This document shows positions 34,546 through 45,177 of a DNA stretch of 64,000 nt, one piece after another; the first letter of the stretch is position 1, and the number at the start of each line of letters is the position of its first letter. The notes beneath the pieces were generated by a model, which saw only the letters and a program-made list of their open reading frames with translations, did no database searches and was not told where the DNA came from. Where the stretch lies: NCBI GenBank assembly GCA_003339415.1, contig PDHQ01000020.1, positions 162,141 to 226,140 on the forward strand, in the 5' to 3' direction. The translations under genes and the position numbers were made by a program. Source of the stretch: Ophiocordyceps camponoti-saundersi (nom. inval.) (taxonomy: Eukaryota > Ascomycota > Sordariomycetes > Hypocreales > Ophiocordycipitaceae).

Positions 34546-35822
34546 TTCCTGTCTTGTCTTGTCTTGTCTTGATGCTGCTGCAGCCACACAGCCCGGTCAG
34601 TACATACATGTGTAAGTGTGTCATGTCAGCAAACAACTGTACAACAACTGCCTACACACACACCGTCCTTCTAGGCGCCGTCGCAACGTTACAGCTTGCA
34701 TTTCCAAGCCTCTGGAATTGAATTTTTCTTTAATCCCCTTCCCTCTTTTATTCCCTCTTTTAATTAATGTTATAATTTTTATGTCTTATTTTATCTCCTT
34801 TAATTCCCTCTCGAGTTACCAGCTTTTTCCACCACCGAGCCGGGCCCTACGTCCTACGGGCCGAAACTCCCACCCTACTACCCGTCCTACACGTCGGTAC
34901 TACCGTACATACTACAATACATACATGCTGACCGGACTTAGTTGTCAAGTTTTGAAACTGGCAACTAAGAGAGGAGAGAGAGAGTGTGAGAGGAAGAGAA
35001 AGAGAGAGAGAGAGAGAGTTAGTTGTCTTTCCCCCCCACCACCTTTCCCCTGTTCCTTCAATCTGCCCCCCCCCCTATTCCTTACCTACCTGAATATGTA
35101 TCTATTAGCCAGGGAAGAAAGACATTACAAGAATAATATTAGACGAGAGACACATTAAAAAAAGAACTTGGTCGCAACATGGGCCGGTGGTAAGGAAAAA
35201 GGGAAGGTTGGGGGTGATAGGATTCGTTTCGTTTTGCTTCCCTCCCCCCTCCTTCTCCTTCTACCTGCTGCTGTGTTTTCCCTTCCCACCCCCGTCCCCT
35301 CTCCATCTCCAACTCTGACCGACAACGAGCCGAGACACTCGGCCGATAGGATGAGCAACCCGATTCGTCTCTCCGCCAACTCCTGCCTGTAACGTCGGTT
35401 GACGGATTGGCCACGGCCAAGGGTCGGCGGACGCGGTGGATTGTGGTGGTGGTGGCGCGCTTCTTTCTCGCTCGTCCATCCGTCACGTCTCTCGGGCAAG
35501 GGAGATGGCATCATTGGCCCATTCAACTCCTTCTCCCACACACACTCACACACACACTCACACACACACAGAGGCACACACACATACCTACCTCCTCTCA
35601 CACACTCACACACGCATCCTCTCTCAACCCTCTCCTCTCTCTCACCCTCTCTCCCATCCTCCTTCACCCTCCCTCCCTCTCCCTCACGCACATAGCCACG
35701 CCCGCATCCTTGGAGGCCTGCATCTTGCACGGGGCAGGTTCCATTCAGACGTGGCGCCCGTCCTGACACAACCAACCCTCACCCAACCCCGGGCCTGCGT
35801 GCCTGTCGATCCGTCCCGAGTC

Positions 35823-35854
35823 CTTTTTTTCTTCCCTCCCTCCCTTCCTTGAAC

Positions 35855-35904
<50 letters not shown>

Positions 35905-35974
35905 ACACCCACACACCCCTCCTTTTTTTCTTCCCCCCCCCCCTTCCTTGAACCCCCCCCCCCCCCCCCCCCCC
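35823..35974. repeat. Duplicated T-run / CTTCC / C-run module, including C48
   Basis: Two successive copies of a module made of a T-run, CTTCCC...CCTTCCTTGAAC and a long C-run. The first C-run is 48 bases (35857-35904), the second 22 bases (35953-35974). They lie about 200-350 bp before the hxk3 start codon. Confidence 0.85.
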
Positions 35975-36173
35975 TCCTCTCCCATGTTACCGCCCGTCTA
36001 TTTACACGCCTTGACCTCTCCCTCCTTCACCGTCCCCGTCTCGGCAAACCCTTTTTCTGGGGACCGCGGCGCAACAGTCTTAAAAACTCCGGAACCAGCT
36101 TGCCTGTCACCGGCTCTCTCCTCTCCCTTGCTCCCCCACCTCGCCTCCCCCCTCCCTCCCCTCCCCTGGTGGT

Positions 36174-37947
36174 ATGCTACCGCTTGCTTCTGCCATGACG
36201 ACCCTGCCGACAGCATTCATCGCCGTCGTCATCAAGAGCCTACTCCGAGGCAAATCTTTTATACAAGCAATCCTGGCTTTCTCCGTCAGTCCCCTGGCAA
36301 TCGGCCGCCCGGTCCTCACGCGCAAGCCGTCGCGTAGGAGTCTCCATGAGTTCCTCAAGGAGGCCGAGGCTGCCCTGCTTGATCCGGTCAGCGGCCATGG
36401 CTTGCTCGACCTGGCTGCCGGTCTCAAGGGACAGTTCTTGGATCGTTTACAGACGGACCCGCAGTCTATGCTGCCCTCCTACAGCCATGAACTCCCCACG
36501 GGCGGCGAGGCGGGCCAGTACGTCGCCCTCGACGTTGGCGGATCGACGCTGAGGGTAGCCCTGGTCGAGCTGCGGGGCCAGGATGATGGCGAGGGGGCTC
36601 GGAGCGACATCGTCAGCATGCGCAACTTTCGCATCGGCAAGGCCGTCAAGGACCTCCAGGGCATGGCCTTCTTCGACTGGATGGCCGGCCGGATATGCGA
36701 CACCCTTTCGTCCGACCTCAGTCGCGAGCATGGCCCGGACAAGCCTCTCCCCCTGGCACTGGCCTGGAGCTTCCCCCTCGAGTGAGTTTTACCACCCGCC
36801 GCCGCCGGCCCGAGCACAATGCCAAACAAAGAAAAGTCTGACTTCCTGTGCGGGCAAACCTCTCTCGGCGGCGGCAGGCTGCAGCGGATGGGAAAGGGAT
36901 TCCTGGCCGACAGCGGTCTGTTGGGCGAGGACCTGGGACACGTCGTGAAGCGCGCGTGCCATAGCTACGGTCTCAACGTCGAGTTGAGGGCCATCCTCAA
37001 CGACTCCAGTGCCTGTCTCCTGTCGCGGGCCTACTCGTACTCGTCAACCCGCTTCGGCCTCATCCTAGGAACCGGCCTTAACATGGCCGCCTTCCTGCCC
37101 GTCGCCGGCATCGGGAGGTCCAAGTTTGGTCCCAGACCCGACGGCTGGTTCGACGAGGCGACTCACGTCATCGTCAATACCGAGCTGGGCATGTTCGGCA
37201 ACGGTATCCTTCCCATGACCAGGTGGGATCGTACGCTCAACAGAGAGCATCCTCGCCCCGACTACCAGCCGCTCGAGTTTCTCGTCAGCGGCATGTACCT
37301 CGGTGAGATCGTACGGCTCGCCGTCCTCGAGGCCGTCAGCACGACCGGCATGCTGGGCGGCGTCGTCCCGCCATCGCTTTTGGCTCCGTACTCTCTAGGC
37401 ACCGACACCCTTGCCCTGATCGAGAGGTGAGGAAATCTGCGGTTCCTTCCCCTCGCCTGCTTCCGCTTACAATCACTTCAGTGACGAAACGCCGGAACTC
37501 ACTGGAGCCATCGACGTCTTCTCCCAGCGTCACCCTTCATCCCACGCGCCCACCACGGCCGACCTCCTCGCCATCAAAGCACTGGCATCCTTCGTCTCGG
37601 AACGATCCAGCGCCCTCGTCGCCACCTGCGTCTTTACCCTGTGGGACTGCCGCCTCGAGGCAGAGCGGGATTACATAGCGACCCTGCCGGAGAATTCCCC
37701 CGACCGGCGCCGTGCCGAAGCCGACATGGCGCTCGAGGTGACCACGGTCGCCTTCAACGGTAGCGTCATCGAAAACTACCCGAGATATCTCGATACCTGC
37801 CAGCGATACGTCGACTACCTCGTCGCCAGCAGGTGTCGGGAGGTCGAGCCCCGGAGTATCCACCTTGTCCCAGCCAAGGAGAGCTCGCTGATGGGGGCGG
37901 CCGTCGCATTGGCGTGCGTTGAGCGGCATGACGAGACGGTTCAATGA
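36174..37947 (+). CDS. hxk3: Hexokinase-family N-acetylglucosamine kinase
   Basis: Hexokinase-fold sugar kinase. The cluster member in T. reesei (hxk3) and C. albicans (HXK1) phosphorylates GlcNAc as the first catabolic step. Exons 36174-36781, 36854-37426 and 37482-37947 give 548 aa; a second in-frame ATG is at 36195. The N-terminus is hydrophobic (TAFIAVVIKSLLRG...AILAFSVSPLAIG). Hexokinase motifs: VALDVGGSTLRVAL, AWSFPLE-QTSLGGGRLQRMGKGF, AILNDSSACLLSRAY (catalytic Asp), LILGTGLNMAAF, VIVNTELGMFG, LVSGMYLGEIVRLAV and FNGSVIENYPRY. The adenosine loop is divergent (KESSLMGAAVA). The QTS motif spans intron 1. At the only position that gives an in-frame join there, the genome reads GG instead of AG (36852-36853), so correct splicing of this copy is in doubt. 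Confidence 0.88.
36782..36853 (+). other. hxk3 intron 1 with missing AG acceptor
   Basis: Donor GTGAGT at 36782, branch-like CTGAC at 36838-36842. The expected acceptor, needed to read E-QTSLGGGR in frame, falls at 36852-36853, which reads GG. The next in-frame AG ends at 36877 and would remove eight conserved codons. Confidence 0.7.
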
Positions 37948-38230
37948 TTTTTTGTCCCCGATGCTATGCCTCTCCTTTTTTTCGTTCTTATCCCAACCCC
38001 TCCCCCTTTACCCCTTTTCTCCCCCCCTTCCCCCCACCTCCCCTCCAAGTGTCTGTCGGCCAACAAAGAGGTCGCATCGTTGGAGAGAGAGAAAGGCGCG
38101 TATGGCTTTCGCGACTGGTTGCCATTACGAGGACACACGCATCTTCCATCGGGAGTATTTGTATATACATACCAACCTACATACTTACATACTACATACA
38201 TACATACATAAACGGACAATTAAGGAGAGG

Positions 38231-38282
<52 letters not shown>

Positions 38283-38816
38283 TTCTGAATTGCGCATCGA
38301 TGACCTACCAGTTGAAGCAAGCGCGCTGAGGGACTAGGAAAAAGAAAACAGCCCGACAAGAGAGCAAGAGAGGCATCCAAACACTTGAAGGGAGAATGGA
38401 GATCTGCAGTAACGTGTCACTGCATGGGTCGGTGGGCGTGTCGATGAGCATGGATTTATATGTATGTATATCGCTATATCAGAGATAAGACGTCAGTTAC
38501 GAGTCTCATGACTTGCGACGGAGACTGATGTGCCAGTAGTACGGTGAAACAGGTGAATAAACCTGATTCGAGGGTGCGGAATAGCTTTCGTCCCGAGTAT
38601 CAGGTCATTTATTTGCACATACCCACTTTCTCGCTGTCACATGACCACCTGCCTCGATCGCGTCCCCCCCTGGCTAAATTACCTACGCGCGTCTCAAACG
38701 GGGAAACCAATACGCGCTCACGCATCAGCCTCGCCACCGGCTTCTTTTTCATCTCGTCTCCCTGGTTTTTATTCCGTCGGGTCCTTGAACCCCCCGACGC
38801 GGAGGTCCGGCTTAGG
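37948..38816. promoter_or_regulatory. Intergenic, hxk3 3' region and RTT107 promoter
   Basis: 869 bp. (TACA)n at 38164-38213, a (GA)n tract at 38235-38280 and a C/T-rich stretch just after hxk3. No other gene seen. Confidence 0.5.
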
Positions 38817-41677
38817 ATGAAGGACGTTGAAGGAGGTATCTTTGCTGAGTGCTCTGTTGCTTTCGTGCCGAGTCATCAGTTGGCGCCTAGACTCATTGCT
38901 GAGGTGAGAGGAAAACGAAGGCTGCGACGGGAATTTTTTTTTTTTTTTTTTACACGTCGTTACGAACTCTCTGGTTTTCTTGTTGCTGACTGTGAGGTTT
39001 TATAGCTTTCGAAAATCGTCGAGGAAAATGGCGCGTCGGTGCGAGAACCTAGACGCGATGGCTCTATCCCCGTCGAAAAAATCACGCACATCGTCTCCAA
39101 TAACATCGACTTCCCTCAGTACGTCGAGTCGCAGGCTTTGATGATACCGGTGGTGTCGACGCAATGGATCACGGCGTCTATTTCGAAGCGCAAGGTGGCG
39201 CAGGTGCGGCCTTTCTCGCCCGATCCGCGCATGATCTTCGCCGAGGTCGTCGTTTCCTGCGCTGGCCTTCCGGTCATGGATAAGGAGACTATCATCGGAG
39301 CTACCATGGCGTTGGGGGGGCAGGAGAATAAGGACGTTGCTCGGACGACTACTCATATATGCGCCCTCTCCGTTGATGATCCCAAGGTGGCCGTTGTGCT
39401 GGAGAAGGGCCATAAGTGCAAGGTTGTCCTGCCGCACTGGTTAGGAGACCACTTTCTTTCCCCTTTCATTTTCATACTTTGTTCGTACATCATGCTGATC
39501 TTGCTACAAGGTTCGATGATTGCTTCAAGCTTGGCAAGCGAATTGACGAAGGCCCCTATTTGCTCCCTGACCCCGAGATTCTAAGGAAGAGTCCCCATGA
39601 CGACGTCGATATCCCGGTCAACACCAACCTAACGGACGCCGTTTCTGCCAACCCCGAATGGGTGCCGCTGCCGCCAGACAGCGACGGCGTTCGTCCGCCG
39701 GCCACCGTCTTCCGCGATCGTCGTGTCTACCTATCTGATGATCTCAACATGACCGTGCGCTTCAAGAGGGTCATCAAAGACATCGTCGCCAACGGAGGAG
39801 GCAAGGTGGTGGAAGACGTGGACAAGTGCAACATGTTCATCTGCCAATACCGAGACGGATCCGAGTATGTTCAGGCGTCCCGCTCGTGCAAGGAGGTCGG
39901 CAGCCTATCCTGGCTCTTCTACCTCATCGTCCGCAACCAGTGGCGCAACCCTCTGCACCGGCTGCTCCACTACCCGATCCCCCGAGACGGCATCCCAGGC
40001 TTCAAGGGCCTGCGCATCACCGTCTCCAACTACGGAGGCGAGGCCCGCATCTATCTGGAAAACCTCATCAAGGCCAGCGGTGCCGAGTTCACAAAGGGCA
40101 TGAAGCCGGAAAACACCCATCTCATCACGGCGCGCAACACGAGCGACAAGTGCAAGGCCGCTCCCGAATGGGGCATCGCTCTTGTCAACCACCTGTGGCT
40201 GGAGGAGAGTTATGCCAAGTGTGAGAAGAAGCAGATCAACGTGCACAAGTACAACCACTTTCCGCCGCGGACGAACCTGGGCGAGATCATCGGACAGACC
40301 TTTCTCGACGAGACCTGCCTCAGAAACCTGTACTATCCCGGCGGGGAGGAGGTAATGTCGCCTCGCGCCAAGAGGAAGCGCAAGCTTCTCGAGGCAGCCG
40401 AGGAAAACGCCTACCACAAGGGTCCGGCCGAGGGCCTCGCCATCGTCGAAGCCGACATGGATGTCATGCCTGACAACGACGACGACAACGACGACGACGA
40501 CGACGAAGCCTGTGGCAGCAGAAGCGGCCGACGGAAGAAGAGGGAACCCAAACCCCGCGCCTCTGCCGTGGAGACGCCACTGCGTCCGCGGCGAGCCAAC
40601 GACCAGGGCAAGGACGCGACGGACGCCGCCACCCCTTCGGCAATGTCGACGGGCGGCCGCAGCGCCAAGGCCAAGGCCCGCGACCGGCTGCAGGACATCG
40701 CTCCGGACATCGCCCTGTACGAAAAGGAGAAGAGGAGGCAGGGGAAGGCGTCTGGCGCCCCTTGGGGCGGGAAGCGAGCCGCCGATCTCGCCGAGCGAGA
40801 GCAGGTCGAAAAGACGACCGGCAAGACTCTTCGCAAGGACGAGAACGAGGAGGCTGGCCGGCCGGCTAAGAAGACGCGTCCGTCGCTGCCGGAAGTCGAG
40901 ATGCGCATTATGGTGACGGCCTTTGACAGATGGGTAGGAGACAGTAACAAGGAGGATCACGACCGGGTATGTCCCCCCCCCCCCCCCTTTTCCTCTTCTT
41001 TACCCGCGTCGAGTTGGTCAACTGACGAAACCTTGGGTTCTCAGCGCAAGCTACGCGATCTCGGCATACAAATCGTCCAAGAGGGCCAGAACTGCGACTA
41101 CCTGGCCGCGCCCAAGGTCGTCCGCACGGTCAAGTTCCTCTGCGCCCTGTCGCGGGGCGTAACGGTGCTGTCGACCGACTTTATCGAAGCCGTACTGCAG
41201 AGCGGTGAGGTCCCCTCGCCGGCGGAGTACCTCCTGGAGGACGACGCGGCCGAGAAAAAGTACCGCATCAAGCTCTCGAGGTCGGAGGCGCGGGCCAAGT
41301 CGAACAATGGCAGGCTCCTGCAGGGCGTGCCCATCTACTGCACGGAAAAGGTGCGCAACGGACCGGACAGCTACCGGGCCATCGCCGAGGCCAACGGCGC
41401 CATCTTCAAGCTGTACCGCGCGCGCAGCGGAACGTCGATCAAGCCGACGACGGCAGAGGAGGACGGAAACGCCCTGCCGGAGCCGGTCTATCTCCTCAGC
41501 AACGCCAGCGCCGAGGAGAGGCAGCTGTGGCCGCGGTTCAAGGCCATGGCGGAAAAGGGTAACATGGAGGCGCGGGTGGTTGTGCCGGACTGGCTCCTGG
41601 ATGTGGCCATGGCGCAACAGGTACGGTTCGACGAAGAATTCTTGGTCGAGAAGTTCCACGAGGACGAGTTGAAGTAG
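38817..41677 (+). CDS. RTT107: BRCT-repeat DNA repair scaffold RTT107/BRC1
   Basis: Multi-BRCT scaffold that binds phosphorylated H2A at damaged replication forks and brings in Slx4 and Smc5/6. Four exons (38817-38903, 39006-39439, 39511-40966, 41045-41677) join in frame to 869 aa. The N-terminal half carries tandem BRCT folds: ECSVAFVPSHQLAPRL..., ITHIVSNNIDFPQY...VVSTQWITASISKRK, EVVVSCAGLPVMDK...CKVVLPHWFDDCFKLGKRI, a third with FRDRRVYLSDDL and a fourth with GLRITVSNYGGEARIYLENL...NHLWLEESY. A disordered linker holds a long Asp run (40478-40505) and basic patches. Two C-terminal BRCTs form the phosphopeptide-binding pair (IMVTAFDRW...VTVLSTDFIEAVLQ; GVPIYCTEKVRNGP...VVPDWLLDVAMAQQ). Intron 3 contains a C14 run. 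Convergent with VPS25. Confidence 0.9.
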
Positions 41678-41793
41678 GACGAGGGGGATGTTGACTTTAT
41701 TTTGAGTAGCGCGCAGGAGACCTTTTATGTTTCTGATGACTTGTATGCCCGAGATCACGAAACCGCCGGGATATTGGGAGAGGGGAAACTGGT

Positions 41794-42464
41794 TCAGAAA
41801 AATTTGATGCCGAGGGAGTCTTCCTGACCAAAGATCTGGGCCTTGCCGCGCTTTACAAGGACGTTGAGCGCCTTGAGGAGAACCTCGCTGTCCATGCCGT
41901 GGATCTCTGATGGTGAGGGGGAAGACTAGGTTAGCAGACATGATGAAAACCACTTAGTAAAGGGGTATTTTGAGGAGACGGACCGGTGCTCCTGGTAGCG
42001 TCCCCGTCAGTGAGCTCGTAGAGCGTAAGAACAGCGCCCTTTTGAGCCGAGTCGTCGACATAGGCCTCTACGAGATCAGCCCAGTCATCGAGAGAGCGCC
42101 AATACAGCAATACAACATCAGGAGCCGGATCCTTTGAAGAATGAGCGAGGTATTCGGCGCGACCATCCTTGCGCATGAAGTCTACGAGGTCACGAATGTC
42201 GGCGGGGGTGAGGCGACGATCGAGACGACGGTTGAAGAAGAGCTCTGAGTCGGCGGCGGCGGAGAGGTGAAGTCGGAAGAGGCGGTGGTGGCGGGCGTAT
42301 CCCAGGACGAGGGCGGACCATTTTAGGAGTTGGGCGTGGTGGGTTGTTAGGTTCGTTTGTCGCGTGAAGAAGGCTGGGAAGTAGTATTCGCGTGGGAAGG
42401 TGAAGGAGTGAGAGGCGGAGGAGGTTGTTTGGGTTGAGGCTGGGGTTGGGGCTGGAGTGGTCAT
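41794..42464 (-). CDS. VPS25: ESCRT-II subunit VPS25
   Basis: Vps25 subunit of ESCRT-II, which acts in sorting ubiquitinated membrane proteins into multivesicular bodies. Two exons (42464-41984, 41906-41794) join in frame to 197 aa, the usual length. The start MTTPAPTP was chosen over an in-frame ATG at 42548. The conserved N-terminal block YYFPAFFTRQTNLTTHHAQL is a Vps25 hallmark (usually FPPFFT). Two winged-helix modules follow, with LFFNRRLDRRLTPADIRDLVDFM, DVVLLYWRSLDDWADLV and, across the intron, EIHGMDSEVLLKALNVL then KRGKAQIFGQEDSLGIKFF at the end. The donor is GTCCGT, as in cytochrome b5 intron 1. Confidence 0.92.
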
Positions 42465-42737
42465 TTGAACGATTGGGAGGGGTGATTTTTTAAGGGGTTG
42501 GGTGACGAGGCTGATGATGCTGGGTGACGATGATGGATGATGGATCATGTTGTGGTCTCATGAAAGGGCGTCACGTGTAAGGTATCATGATAAGTGCAGA
42601 AAGAAAGATTAGATAGCCTACTTCTTCGCCTACCCTGTACTTCGGATGGTGTGAAACTGCAGACGTCGTCGACAACTCCCTAGAGCTTCACTGCTGTTTT
42701 TCCCATGACAAAGCCAACCCTATCCAGCGAATCCCTT

Positions 42738-44831
42738 CTACGAACACGGCGCATATCCCCTTCCTCCACGCTCTTCCCTGATTATATCCTCCGCAATCTT
42801 CTCGGCCAGCGCATAGATGGTGCTCTGCGGGTGACCCGGTGGAAGAATCGGCATGGAGCTGGCGTCGACGACACGCAAAGCAGAGACGCCAAAGACGCGA
42901 GCCTGGCTGTCCACCACGGCCCTCTCGTCTCCCCTACGGCCCATCTTGCAAGTGCAAGCGGGATGCCAGACCGTCATGAGGCTCTTCTTGACGACCTCGA
43001 GGATCTGCTGGTCCGTCTGGATGAATTCGCCGGGGAAGTATTCCGGTCCGTAGGTCATGAAGCCGAGGCCGGGAGAGTTCCAGACGTCGCGCATCCTTCG
43101 GAACCAGGCGACGGCAACCTCCTGGTCCCCCGGATGCTCCAGCCAGTTGGGCGAGATGACGGGCGGGTCTAGGGTGGAAGTCGACCGGATGCTGATGTTT
43201 CCTCGCGAAAGGGGCTTTACCAGCGCTCCCAGGATGGTGGCATACATACGGCCGTCGGTAGGCTGGTTGTCAACGACGTTTGAAAAATCTCCGATGAAAC
43301 CGTCGCCGGAGAGATACTCTACTTCAGGCCAGTCTGGTGGGAAATCGTTCAGCAGCCTCCTCGTCTCGGGAGAGAAGTGAACGCGGTATTGAGCCGGGAG
43401 CTTCTCCCACGCGAGAAATTCGGGAACGTTGGACGACAATGGTCCCGTTCCCGTTGAGTGATATTGTTCCGTCGCCTCGGCGAGTGCCTCGGGATGGTCG
43501 GCGAAATGATCTCGGGTCTGGAACTTGACGGCGTAGTCGGGCCCGAAGAAGATGTGATCCCACATGTTCTGCCCGACTCCGGCGAGGGGGGAGATGATGG
43601 GGATTCGGAATCGGTTCAGCGTCTCTATGGGGCCAATGCCCGAGACCATGAGCAGCTGGGGCGATTGGTATGCTCCGGCGCTGACGATGACCTCTTTTCT
43701 CGCCCGGAGCACATAGTGGACGCCTTTGTGGTAAACTTCGACGCCGGTCGCCCGTTTATAGTTATCGAACAGGATCCTGGTTGCCTGGGTCTGAAGAAAG
43801 ACTCTCAGGTTGTACAGTCTCTGCTTCTTGGCCTCGAAGACGAAGGCCGCGGAAGAGCTGCGCGTTCCATCGGACGGACGGATCGTCGTAGTCGCGTAAT
43901 GATAACCGTCGAGCTGGCCGTAGTTATAGTTGTCCTCAGCCTTCATCCCGACCGACTTGAGGCCATTCTCCAACCAGGTAGACCAAGCCGAGACGTAATT
44001 CGTGAAGCCGATCTGGACAGGACCCCCGTGTCCCGGCAGGTCAAAGTCTCGAGGGACGTAATAGACGGCCGAGGAGTTTTCCTTGCGCGTATGAGGCCTC
44101 GGAGGAGAGAAGTTGAGACTCCTCTTGTAATAGGGCAAAAGGTTCTCAAACCTATAAGAATCATCGCCCACAATCTCAGACCAGAGATCCAACGAGCCAC
44201 GGGTAGCACGATGATAGAGCATGAAGTTGAGAGCGGAAGAGCCTCCAAGACAACGACCTCGCGCAACGTGCATCCTCCGATAACCGGAACAAGCCTGAGG
44301 TTCAGTCATGAACTTCCAATCGACGTCCGACTTGACGACGTCCTTGGGACTCCATCCCACGCCGGCAAGGTCATCTCCCGGAATCACGTGGCTCCCGCCG
44401 TCGAGGTCCTCGTAAAGCTGACCGGCCTCGACGATGGCGACGTGGAAGCCTGCCTGGGCAAGACGGACGGCGATGGTGTTGCCTGCCGTTCCGCCGCCTG
44501 CGACGATGTAGTCGAAGACTCGTTCCCTGCGTATGTCCCCTTCGAGGAAGCCTAGCCACTGTCCTCTCGGGCCCTCTTGTACGCTGTTTCCCGGCGGGGG
44601 GGCCGGCGCCTGGCCAAAGTAGGGGGGTGAGGAGTCCGGGTTCTGGCCTCGGGAGGGACCTCTCTGGGGCGGCGTCTGAGGTTGGTTGTCGTGGGGGGTT
44701 TGCCGTAGAGGGTTTGGAACGGGTCCTGGTTCGGACTTGGAGCTTGTGTTGCTGGATAGGCCGTCGATGAGGGCTGATCCGCTGAGGAGGAGGAGGAGAG
44801 AGCGTAGTAGGAGATGCATGGATGGAGGCAT
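42738..44831 (-). CDS. Secreted GMC-family FAD oxidoreductase
   Basis: Glucose-methanol-choline oxidoreductase, an FAD enzyme oxidising alcohols or sugars. Intronless, 697 aa. A signal peptide is visible (MHLLLRSLLLLLSGSALIDG after an in-frame MPPS), followed by a Pro/Gln-rich linker (about 30-90). The FAD-binding motif is VAGGGTAGNTIAVRLAQAG (112-117), the second signature VARGRCLGGSSALNFM and the third VIVSAGAYQSPQLLMVSGIG. The active-site pair sits in VWHPACTCKMG (His about 623) and GHPQSTIYALAEKIAEDI (His about 667), so it looks active. The substrate cannot be read from sequence. The linker differs from ordinary glucose oxidases. It lies in tandem with VPS25 and the NRPS-like gene on the minus strand. 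Confidence 0.92.
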   Translation of the reverse strand: MPPSMHLLLRSLLLLLSGSALIDGLSSNTSSKSEPGPVPNPLRQTPHDNQPQTPPQRGPSRGQNPDSSPPYFGQAPAPPPGNSVQEGPRGQWLGFLEGDIRRERVFDYIVAGGGTAGNTIAVRLAQAGFHVAIVEAGQLYEDLDGGSHVIPGDDLAGVGWSPKDVVKSDVDWKFMTEPQACSGYRRMHVARGRCLGGSSALNFMLYHRATRGSLDLWSEIVGDDSYRFENLLPYYKRSLNFSPPRPHTRKENSSAVYYVPRDFDLPGHGGPVQIGFTNYVSAWSTWLENGLKSVGMKAEDNYNYGQLDGYHYATTTIRPSDGTRSSSAAFVFEAKKQRLYNLRVFLQTQATRILFDNYKRATGVEVYHKGVHYVLRARKEVIVSAGAYQSPQLLMVSGIGPIETLNRFRIPIISPLAGVGQNMWDHIFFGPDYAVKFQTRDHFADHPEALAEATEQYHSTGTGPLSSNVPEFLAWEKLPAQYRVHFSPETRRLLNDFPPDWPEVEYLSGDGFIGDFSNVVDNQPTDGRMYATILGALVKPLSRGNISIRSTSTLDPPVISPNWLEHPGDQEVAVAWFRRMRDVWNSPGLGFMTYGPEYFPGEFIQTDQQILEVVKKSLMTVWHPACTCKMGRRGDERAVVDSQARVFGVSALRVVDASSMPILPPGHPQSTIYALAEKIAEDIIREERGGRGYAPCS

Positions 44832-45146
44832 TTTGGGGGGTTTGGGTCTAGGCCAGAACCTCCTTTACGATCCTCCCTTCTTCTTCTTCTTCTTCTTCAT
44901 CAGCTGAGTGAAGTAGGACATGGGTAATAAGTACGAGGGAAAGCAAGGGAAAACGTCCAGCTGTGTCCGTATCAGGCTATCTGTACTCGAACTGCCCGAC
45001 CTCGCGGGGGGATTCCCAATTCTCATATGAAGTAGGATATACGGGATATGCTCTGTCTTAGAATGAGATGCTGGTTTTAAAAAAAGGCGGTATAAGATGT
45101 AGACCAGCAAGTTGAATACGAAGGATGGGTTGTCTTGGACATGTAA

Positions 45147-45177
<31 letters not shown>

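Larger units (their letters stand above)
33139..36173. promoter_or_regulatory. Divergent promoter region dam1 / hxk3 (3 kb)
   Basis: Gene-free. It contains a (GA)n tract (33275-33326), a G-run (33487-33502), (GT)n (34320-34342), (CTT)n and (CTTGT)4 (34505-34571), (AC)n (35540-35582) and two long C-runs close to the hxk3 start. No convincing coding region on either strand. Confidence 0.55.

Noticed and set aside
36815..36853. 33-nt intron alternative for hxk3 (AG ending at 36814)
   Set aside because: Keeps frame but is below the usual fungal minimum, would add a non-conserved insert before QTS, and ignores the branch site at 36838.
39905..40960. 351-aa minus-strand open frame
   Set aside because: Antisense of RTT107; the poly-Val run mirrors the Asp run.
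43458..44555. 365-aa plus-strand open frame
   Set aside because: Antisense of the GMC oxidoreductase.
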